Assembly: GCA_943735955.1 (NCBI GenBank)
Contig: OX030963.1
Span: 552,642 to 616,641 of the forward strand
Length of the DNA: 64,000 bases
Direction of reading: 5' to 3'
Source of the DNA: Piscicola geometra
Lineage: Eukaryota; Annelida; Clitellata; Hirudinida; Piscicolidae
Made by a program: the position numbers and the translations under genes. Below the pieces are notes generated by a model that ran no database searches, was not told where the DNA came from, and saw only the letters and a program-made list of their open reading frames with translations. Every line of letters begins with the position of its first letter. Positions within the stretch are counted from its first letter, which is position 1. Positions 50,590 to 64,000 of this stretch are shown one piece after another.

Positions 50590-52573
50590 TCAGCATGATT
50601 GGAGGGATGATGATGATGGTGGTGATGGTGATGATTATGATATTTTTCACAGAAACTACCCAACGCTGGAGAATGTAGATAAGAAGAAGAAGGAGAGAGA
50701 AGGAAGAGTGGAGAGAGGGGAGGTGGTGGAGAATAAGTTCTTTGGGTGAGTGGATGGAGTGGGGGTAAGAAGGGAGGGCAGTAGTAGAAGAGTGGTGGTG
50801 GTGTTGATGATGGTGGATGCATATTTAACTGTTTTCAAATGTCCACCATTGCAGGAAAATGAAGAGTAACAGAAACAGGAAAGGGAATGCCAAAAGAGAT
50901 GATGATGATCGCAATGGGACTAAGCAAAGGAGTGCCAATGGTGGTGGTGGTGGTGGTGATGATGATGATGTGAAAGTATTGGCTGCTGGTGGTGCTGATG
51001 ATGATGGTATCAAACTAGAAGATGGTGAGCTGATGACAGATGATGATGATGATGAGGGTGAAGTTGCTGATAGCAACCTTATTATTGATGATAATGATGA
51101 TGATGGTGGTGGTGCTGGTGGTGGTGGTAATAGTAGTAGTGTTAAACCTTTCGTTAATAACGTGCCGAATCCTTTGGTAGCTTACGGGGATAGTGATGAT
51201 TGTGATGATGAGGAGGATGATGATAATAATAAAGATGGTGATGGTGAGGGTGCAAGAGTTTCATTGATACTTACTGTTAATGAGGAGGAGAAGGAGGAGG
51301 ATGCTGATGATGATGAGGCTCCTGTAGAAGTTAAGAACATGAAAGTTAAAGGTGATGATGATGATGATCAACTAATAAAAAATAATGAAGATGATGATGA
51401 TGATGAAAAGAAAATTAAAAGTAAGCCGAATAATGATGATGATAATGATGAGGTTAAACATCCTAATAAGCGAAAGCGAAGGAATTTAGAATGGAAAGAA
51501 GACGGCAATAAGAAGAAGAAGAGAATGAACAACAAAAATAACAAAAACAAGAATAATGATAATCCAAATAAACCACGAAACTCTCTCCTGGAGAAGGTTC
51601 TTCTTTTCTCTGCAACTTCATCATAATCATTATCATCATTATTATTATTTTTATTTTAAAAATTATGATTATTATTGTTGTTGTTGTTGTTTTGCAGTTG
51701 TTGGCGCACGACATCAGGCGCGAGAGGAACATCGTGATGCAGTGTGTTCGCTACATCTGCAAGAAGATGCATGGTGCTGATGATGATGCTGGTGGTGCTG
51801 ATGATGATGCTAATAAGGATAATACTGGTAATGATGATGATAATAAAGATACTAATGATGGTAATAATGATGATGATGATGCTGATGATAAGGATACTAA
51901 TGATGATGATGATGATGATGATAAGGATACTAATGATGGTAATAATGATGATGATGATGCTGATGATAAGGATACTAATGATGATGATGATGATGATAAG
52001 GATACTAATGATGGGGGTAATGATGATGATGATAAAGATACTAATGATGGGGATAATGATGATGATGATAACGGAGATGGAACTTTGAATGATGGAAATA
52101 ATGATGACGATAAAGATGGTGGTAGTAGTAGTAGTAGTTTTAGTGACCAAAGGTGCGGGGGTGATGGTTGCGAGAATGCATATGGTGCTGATAATAATGA
52201 TACTTCAAATTGGGGAGGCTGTGGTGATGATAACGATATTTTTCATGGGGAAGGTTGTGTTGATGGTGGCAGAGGAGGGGTGGACGTTGGAAAGGAGGGC
52301 AAGCGGAATAGGTGGGAAATCGATTATGACTGTTGTGGTGATGATGATGATTTTTTATGCGGTGATGATGATGATGATGACATCTTATGTGGTGGTGCTA
52401 GCCGTTGTGGGTCGCTGAGTCATAATCACATTTGGGGAAAGGTCGGTGTTGGTGCTGATGATGATGGATTTTGTGGTGCTGATAATGATGCTCACAGAGA
52501 CCAAATAGATCATAACTACTGGTTCATGGGCAGTGATGAGGGTGGAGATGTGCTGCCTCCGCTGTGGGATTGA
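49068..52573 (+). CDS. NUFIP1: NUFIP1-like C2H2 zinc-finger protein (snoRNP assembly)
   Basis: NUFIP1 is a nuclear RNA-binding factor that helps assemble box C/D snoRNPs and is also a ribophagy receptor. Exons: 49068 to about 49816, about 49962-50063, about 50183-50248, about 50436-50519, about 50653-50745, about 50855-51596 and about 51698-52573. Recognisable parts: an Asn/Gln/Pro-rich N-terminus, a C2H2 finger (FYCESCDRAFKSADQLKEH), a second Cys/His segment (CKVEGCKYESHPKMVKMHHK) and GLANKIWSLETSEEIEKWR. NYPTLENVDKKKKERE follows, and the conserved C-terminal LLEK-LLAHDIRRERNIVMQCVRYICKKM spans the last intron. After that comes a further 270-residue Asp/Asn/Gly-rich tail encoded largely by GAT runs; human NUFIP1 ends soon after this helix. 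The acidic exon 6 is also enlarged. Confidence 0.9.
50528..50590. repeat. (ACT)n microsatellite in a NUFIP1 intron
   Basis: About twenty ACT units lie eight bases after the donor of the exon ending near 50519. Confidence 0.92.
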
Positions 52574-52744
52574 TGAACTGTTTAACTCTCAACTTCTTTG
52601 GAGTCTCACGCCATTGCACTGATAATTAGACGTACTCATGTTTATACATTTCCTCATTTCTTCATCGTTCTATCAACCAATCATTTTGTTAACTTTCAAA
52701 TCGACTTGCTTCGATCTTCAATGCAATGAGGCAATGTAATGACA

Positions 52745-54490
52745 CTCAATCAATCAATCACTAATAATTTGTATAGCGCCCTTACTAAGCGAACAAAAGC
52801 GCTCAGCCTCGACGGAAAGTTATGAGTGACTTAGTTGAAGTTAAAGAAGAAGGTAAAGAATTCCATAAAAGAGGACCACAGTATGAAAAAGAACGTTTAG
52901 CAAAAGAGTGTTTAACTGGAAAACGAAAAGAACGATTAAAGGTAGATGATCTTAGACCAGATTTAGGGGGTTGTTTAATTAGATTTTTAAGATAAATTGG
53001 AGCATTACAGTTATGAATTTTAAACATATTTTAAAAGTCACTCTAGATCTCAAAGGTAACCAATGTAACAAACGAAGATAAGGAGAAATGTGAGAAAACT
53101 TAGGAGCACGAGCAACAAGACGAGCAACACAATTAAAGGTTTTATTTAGAGGAGCTAAAGTAGTATCAGGGAGACCATAGTAAAGAGAGTTGCAATAATC
53201 AATCCTGGAGAGAACTAGAGAAGATACAAGAAGTTGCAAGGTAGGATCATCGAGAAAAGGAAGAAGCTGTTTAATACGACGAATGTGGAAGTAGCAAGAT
53301 TTAGAGACAAATAGAATTTGAGGAGCTAAAGACAAATTAGAATCATAAATAAAACCAAGGCTACAATGGAAGAGGAAAGGTTTAGAGAGAGTGAAGAGGG
53401 GGGAGGCAAAACTAAAGAAGTAAGAGATAGTAAAGACTTTGATTTTTTATTGAAATATATAAGTTCAAATTTGTCCGGATTAAGTTTGAGAAACATAGAA
53501 GAAGCCCAAGAGATTATAGATTGAAGACAGAGAGTTATTTTATTAACAGTAAGGTCAAGAGAAGAGTCAGTGAAAGATGTATAAATATAGGAGTCGTCAG
53601 CATAAATTTGACTGTTTAAAGAAGATGACGAAATAATATTAGATAGTTCCGAGATATAAAGAATAAAAAGTAAGGGACCAAGGATTGAGCCCTGTGGAAC
53701 ACCATAAGATAAAGAAACAGAAGAAGAACGAGAAGATTCAATTGATACATAGGAAGTTCGCTCAGAAAGGTAGGATTTAAGCCAGATAAGAGAGGAACCA
53801 GAAATATTAAAAGAAGAATCTAAAACATTTAATAAAAGAGTATGGTCGACAGTGTCAAAAGCAGCTGAAAAGTCAAGGCATAAAAGAAGAGAAGAGGCAT
53901 TAGAATCAGAAGTTAAAATAAGGTCATTATAGAGTTTAAGTAAAGCAGTTTCAGTGGAGTGGCCAATTCTGAAACCAGATTGAGAGGAAGGAAGAAGTGA
54001 GTTTTTTTCTAGATAGAAGATTAATTGTTGAGAAGTAACTTTTTCGAGGACCTTAGAAAGAAAGGAAAGGTTAGATACAGGTCTATAACTGGATAAGGAT
54101 GCAGGATCAAGAGAAGGCTTCTTAATTGTAGGAATAATAAATGAAGATTTGAGGGCAGACGGAAATTTAGATGAAGACAAAGATAAGTTAACCAAATCCA
54201 GAACAATAGGATAGAATAAAAAGGAGAGTTGTAGGAATAAGATCTAGAGAACAAGAAGTGGGAGACATAGAATTAATTATATTTGTAAGATGGTCCAATG
54301 TGACAGGAGAAAAGGATGATAATGATTCAGAAGTGAACTTAGTAAAAGATGGTGTAGGCCTATTATTAGACGAAGATCTAATATTAGATATTTTATTAGT
54401 TAGAAATTCAAGATAGTCATCAGAAGAGAAAGATGGAGGAGGAGAGTTTTTATGTAAAAGTTTAGATAAAGAAGACAACCTATTTTTAGA
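52745..54490 (-). mobile_element. 5'-truncated, decayed L2/CR1-like non-LTR retrotransposon
   Basis: On the minus strand a reverse transcriptase is readable in pieces: SSYRPVSNLSFLSKVLEK, SGFRIGHSTETALLKL, LLLCLDFSAAFDTVDH, GVPQGSILGPLLF and the catalytic IYADDSYIY. A C-terminal part follows (LVLSRIDYCNSLYYGLP, LLHWLPLRSRVTFK, FSYCGPLLWNSLP). Frames change near 54200 and 53400, and the 5' endonuclease is missing, so the copy is dead. The 3' end is GAGCGCTTTTGTTCGCTTAG, GGGCGCTATACAAATTATTA and (GATT)n, a tail typical of L2-like LINEs. It lies between NUFIP1 and DAW1. Confidence 0.9.
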
Positions 54491-54808
54491 ACTGATTTGT
54501 TAGACACTGCTTGAAATCCGTGTCGTCTGCCCTTATCATCCTCACAACCGAGTCCGAATTCATTAAATAAAATTTAATTCTTCACATTTAAATTTTTTTT
54601 GCCAAAATTTTATGAAATTCTTTGTTATATTTTTACTAAAAATCAGTTTTCTGCAGCACACTTTCAACTCTTTCTGTTGCCATGGCGACACTTTCAGCTA
54701 CAAACTTTGTCGATGCTTCCAAACGTATGTTGAACCAATCTATCATTGATTGAAATACATTTGTATAGAGCACTTAGGTCCTCCAAGTCACACACGAAGG
54801 ACTGAAGC

Positions 54809-59864
<5,056 letters not shown>

Positions 59865-60227
59865 TCTGACTGCTCCGCTGTACATACCAATGCATGGGGG
59901 CTGTGTGTGGGTGGTTGAAATGCATGCATTGGATATGAATGGTGAATGCATGCATGCACATCTCATTTGGATTGAATCAAGTTTCTACTTGTGGTTAATG
60001 TGAAATGCGTGTGAAAATTGTATGAAACGTCTTTTATAATTCAAAATTGATGTTATTATTTTTGCAAATAAAACTTTACAAAAATCTTTAAAATATCTTC
60101 TGATTGTATAATTGAATAAAGTGCTTCAAAATAGTTGGAGTAAATTAACTTTTAATATTAGGTAACACTATTCCTGACGAAATAACCTCAACAATCAAAA
60201 ATAGCTGTTTAAATATTTCGGCATAAA
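59865..60227. promoter_or_regulatory. DAW1 3' flank and importin-11 5' flank
   Basis: AATAAA signals at about 60068 and 60115 could serve DAW1. The importin-11 promoter must lie in the remaining 150-350 bp. Confidence 0.4.
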
Positions 60228-63200
60228 ATGTTTGAAGAGGCGCAAAAGCTCGAGTCAGTGCTTTTGCAGGCGACCAGTCAAGATCCTGTGGTCCTCAAGG
60301 TAGCAGAGAAGAAACTCCTGCAGTGCATCGACCAGCCCTTCTTCTTCCTCCGTCTCGCTGTTAGATCGCATCTTAATTATTTGAATTATTGCTAATTCAA
60401 ATCTAAATTGTGTTGATCCCTTTTGACCAGGAACTGTTTGTCGACAAGAATGTCAACGAAATGATCAGGTGGGGGGCTGTGCTCTTCTTCAAGAACAACA
60501 TCGACAGGCGTCTGCAAAGCAGATCTAATCTGTGAGATCGTGCATGCAAATATAAATAAGATTTATTACCATGAATCACTTAAATTTAATGATTGTTAAA
60601 AAAAATACTAAGTGATTCAATTGTTTGATTATTAAACAATTGAATCACTTATTATTTTTTTAAACTATTTAGATTAAATGATTTAATAAACATACTGTTA
60701 TAGTTCATCATCATCATCATCATTATCATCACCATCATTATAGTTACCTGAGTCAAGATGAGATGTCAGCACTGATGTCAGTCCTCATCTCGAACCTCCA
60801 CCAACCCCTCGACCAAGTCACTCTGTCCACTTTCAAACATTTTAGAATCATTGCATATAAATGGCTTCAAGACTACTATAAAACTTACACATCATTATCA
60901 TCATCATCACCTTCATCATCATCATCATCTTCTCCATGACAACCAACAGTTGAGTGACCACATGGCAGTGGTGACTGCGAGGGTGGCGAGAGGGGAGTTT
61001 AGAAAGTGGCCGAACCTCTTGCCCTCCCTCCTCACCCCCCTGCAAGATCCCACTGGTGCGTGTGGTTCGGATGATATCACCCCTCCATCCCACCACACAA
61101 TTTCACCCCTCCATCTCACCACACCATTCCACCCCTTCATCACACCACACCATTCCACCCCTCTATCCACCACACCATTCTACCCCTCTATCCACCACAC
61201 CATTCCACCCCTCTATCCACCACACCATTCTACCCCTCTATCCACCACACCATTCTACCCCTCCATCTCACCACACCATTCCACCCCTCCATCTCACCAC
61301 ACCATTCCACCCCTCTATCCACCACACCATTCCACCCCTCCATCTCACCACACCATTCTACCCCTCTATCCACCCCTCCACCACACCCCTCCACCCCTCC
61401 ATCCACCACAGCTGCTGAGCATGATTATGCCTTGTTGGTGCTGGCAGAGGTGCTCAAGGCTCTTGCTTCACGCAGGCTGTCCCTTGATAAGTCCTCATTC
61501 ACTCTGGTGGGTGCTGTGTGGTGTGGTGTTGTGGTGTTGTGTGGTGGTGCTGTGTGGTGGTGTGGAGAGGTGTTGTGTGGTGTTGTGTGGTGGTGCTGTG
61601 TGGTGGTGTGGAGAGGTGTTGTGTGGTGTTGTGTGGTGGTGCTGTGTGGTGGTGTGGAGAGGTGTTGTGTGGTGGTGCTGTGTGGTGGTGTGGAGAGGTG
61701 TTGTGTGGTGTTGTGTGGTGGTGCTGTGTGGTGGTGTGGAGAGGTGTTGTGTGGTGTTGTGTGGTGGTGCTGTGTGGTGGTGTGGAGAGGTGTTGTGTGG
61801 TGCTGTGTGGTGGTGCTGTGTGGTGGTGTGGAGAGGTGTTGTGTGGTGTTGTGTGGTGGTGCTGTGTGGGGGTGCTGTGTGGTGGTGTGGTACTGTGGTG
61901 GTGCTGTGTGGTGAAGTGAGGAGGCTTAAATCTCTTCATGATTAGACTCCACACCACCACCACACCTCTCCACACCACCACCACTGCAGCTCTCGAAGGA
62001 TCTTTTTCCTCTGGTCTTGAGGGAGTGGGAGTGGTGTTGTGAGCACCTACACACCCTCGCCTCCAACCCTCAGTACCAACAACATCATCATCATCATCAT
62101 CACCTCTTCCTCTCCCTCCGTCGCTGCCATCTTTCTCTCAAAAGTAGTTTATTCTGCTATTTGACTTTTTAACAATGAAAATACTTATTATTATTTTTAT
62201 TATTTCGCCTAATTCCATAACAATATGGATGCTATAAACTCCACAGTTCTGAGACTGTTGTTGAGGAATGGAGCGAACAAATGTGATGGTGCTGATGATG
62301 ATACTGGTCAGCTGTGCCTCAGCATTGTGCAGGCCATTTCCTCACTCGTTCAAATGGGTGAGTCATCTGTCACCATAGTAACCACCACTATAACTACTAT
62401 CAGGACCACCACCACTATAACTACTATCATCACAACCACTATAACTACTATCATGACAACCACTATAACTACTATCAGGACCACCACCACCATAACTACT
62501 ATGATGACCACCACTATAACTACTATCATGACAACCATCAAAACTATGATCATGACCACCCCCTTCTAAACAGGCAGCTGCCTGCAGGAGCCCTCCTTGA
62601 CGAGGGCGCGTAACAAGGCGCTCAACACTGCATCCAAGTTTGTACGTCCCTCTCTCCTCATTCTTCATCATCATCATCATCATCACCATCGTCGTCATCG
62701 TCATCATCATCATCATCACCTCAGTTATTAGACCAGGCATCAATTGCGGGCAACATAAGCATCCATTCTGCCCTTCCATCCATCCTCAAACACTCCATCC
62801 TGCCTGAGTTCAGAGGTGAGTGAGTGAGTGAGTGAGTGAGTGAGTGAGTGAGTGAGTGAGTGAGTGAGTGAGTGAGTGAGTGAGTGAGTGAGTGATTGAG
62901 TGAGTGAGTGAGTGAGTGAGGGAGTGAGTGAGTGAGTGAGCGAGTGAGTGAGTGAGGGAGTGACAGCTGACGCATGCGCAGACGAGAGTTACGAGAGACT
63001 GACGGTGAACCTTCTGAACTGTGTCAAGCGCCTGGTGCAGAGGGGGGCAGAAAGTGAGTGCCAGTGCTGCTGCTGCTGTTTTGTGCCTACACGCCATCTT
63101 GCCACACAACACACACACCTCCATCACATCCAAACCTCCTTCACACGCACCAAATCTCAGCACACCGCACTAAAGTACACCTCATCATCTTCCACCACAC

Positions 63201-63664
63201 TACACCATCTTCCACCACACCACACCACCACAACCTCTTGGCAACAGAGAAGGATGGTGGTCTGATGGTGGGTGGAGATGAGGTGGAGTGGCTGCTTCCC
63301 TCCCTCTTCACCACCCTCCTGCCTTACTCCTCCGCTGAGATACAGGCCTGGATGGCAGACGAAGAAGAATTCAGTGCGTGTTGTTGTCTTTGTTCCTGTT
63401 GCGGTGTTTTGTGTGGTGTGGTGCTTTCATGTTGCGTCATTGTGGTGTTTCATGAGGTTGACATTCTTGCAGTGTAGATTTGTTGTTGTGGTTGTGAAAT
63501 TATATTCAGTTTTCGTTCGTGATCGCTTGTTGACTTGCAGTTGTTGCTCAACACCTCCACTGCAGTCTCAGAGGAGCTGGAACTGAGTGACCACGTCAGC
63601 TTGAGGGTCCTACTAATCACACACACACACACAAACACACACATACACACAACTACACAAACAT

Positions 63665-63706
<42 letters not shown>

Positions 63707-63875
63707 ACACACACACACACATACACACACACACAGGCATGCGTAGAGGGCTTGTTGGTGGCACTGGAGAAGGAGTTTGAGGCGCAGGTGACTCCAGCAT
63801 TGTCCTCCATCTTGCAGGAGTGCAAGCAGGTGAATGAACACTCATCCCCGCAAGAAATACTCCTCAAGGACATGG
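60228..63875 (+). CDS. IPO11: Importin-11, N-terminal part (continues beyond the window)
   Basis: Importin-11 is a Ran-dependent karyopherin of HEAT repeats that imports ubiquitin-conjugating enzymes and rpL12. The start is ATG at 60228. Exons recognised: 60228 to about 60360 (VLLQATSQDPVVLKVAEKKL), about 60432-60532 (VNEMIRWGAVLFFKNNIDRR), about 60746-60831 (LSQDEMSALMSVLISNLHQP), about 60950-61057 (VARGEFRKWPNLLPSLL), about 61411-61505 (EVLKALASRRLSLDKSSF), about 61990-62075, about 62223-62355, about 62573-62640, about 62726-62815, about 62981-63052, about 63247-63375 (SAEIQAWMADEEEF), about 63541-63606 and 63737-63875 (EAQVTPALSSILQEC, EILLKDM). The importin-beta N-terminal domain matches human IPO11 (QATSQDTAVLKPAEEQL, NVRWLAVLYFKHGIDR). 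The C-terminal half is outside. Several introns are single tandem repeats. Confidence 0.9.
61075..61405. repeat. CACCACACCATTCCACCCCT minisatellite in an importin-11 intron
   Basis: About twelve units of 26-27 bp with CTCCATCT or CTCTATCC variants, running up to the acceptor at 61410. Confidence 0.93.
61508..61915. repeat. GTGGTGCTGTGTGGTGGTGT minisatellite in an importin-11 intron
   Basis: Eight or more units of about 47 bp (with GGAGAGGTGTTGTGTGGTGT) start directly after the donor of the preceding exon. Confidence 0.93.
62370..62560. repeat. ACCACTATAACTACTATCAGG minisatellite in an importin-11 intron
   Basis: About seven units of 24-30 bp with ATCATGACA and ATCAGGACC variants. Confidence 0.9.
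62816..62960. repeat. (GTGA)n microsatellite in an importin-11 intron
   Basis: About 35 GTGA/GAGT units begin at the donor GTGAGTGAG itself, so every fourth base offers the same GTGAGT donor-like word. Confidence 0.95.
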
Positions 63876-63922
<47 letters not shown>

Positions 63923-64000
63923 TGTGTGTGTGTATGTGTGTATGTTTTTGTGTGTGTGTGTTTGTGTGTGTTTGTGTGTGTGTTTGTTGTACACATGTTG
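63605..64000. repeat. (CA)n and (GT)n tracts flanking the last importin-11 exon in the window
   Basis: (CA)n at 63618-63735 ends in the acceptor CACACAG, and (GT)n at 63876-63990 starts at the donor GTGTGT. The two could pair and loop out the 139-nt exon at 63737-63875. Confidence 0.92.

Overview
The window is a stretch of animal nuclear DNA. Genes are split by introns with GT-AG borders and conserved phases, coding sequence occupies a minority of the bases, and almost every intron or spacer carries a micro- or minisatellite. The gene set (tetraspanin, ADAM, chimaerin-type SH2, AMPK gamma, importin-11, DAW1, NudE, GPN3, NOC4, NUFIP1, COX6B, CISD3, DNAJC30) is bilaterian. DAW1 implies motile cilia. 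Introns are short apart from their repeats, and L2/CR1-like LINE tails are scattered through the window. I suspect a spiralian invertebrate such as an annelid or mollusc, but the sequence alone does not settle this.

Layout. 1-1113 is the last coding part of an unrecognised low-complexity protein. 1.6-4.25 kb holds three terminal-inverted-repeat elements with related ends (GGTTSTAGG-like) and 9-10 bp target duplications. 4.6-7.7 kb is a gene with a chimaerin N-terminus and SH2 domain. Its expected C1 and RhoGAP domains are missing; it ends in a duplicated copy of the tail of the first gene. 10.3-12.5 kb is a tetraspanin (+). 13.2-19.4 kb is NOC4L (-), head to head with DNAJC30 (+, 19.8-20.4 kb). 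21.8-24.1 kb is NudE (-), head to head with COX6B (+, 24.6-25.1 kb). 26.1-28.5 kb encodes an Ig/cysteine-rich single-pass membrane protein resembling sperm ZPBP. 28.7-33.7 kb is an ADAM pseudoprotease (-) and 34.1-36.4 kb is GPN3 (-). 38.2-46.8 kb is an AMPK gamma gene (+). 48.05-48.72 kb is CISD3 (-), divergent from NUFIP1 (+, 49.1-52.6 kb). 52.7-54.5 kb is a decayed, 5'-truncated LINE (-). 54.8-59.9 kb is DAW1 (+). 60.2 kb to the end is the 5' half of importin-11 (+).

The genes have no common pathway; they look like housekeeping genes with compact, partly bidirectional promoters. The features most worth follow-up are the SH2 gene with a substituted tail, the three TIR elements (one a foldback with tandem-repeat arms and a TG core), and an array in the AMPK gamma gene that repeats a 9-nt exon end together with a 3' and a 5' splice site. 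Exon borders given here were read by eye from splice consensus, frame and remembered family sequence. No alignment or expression data were available.
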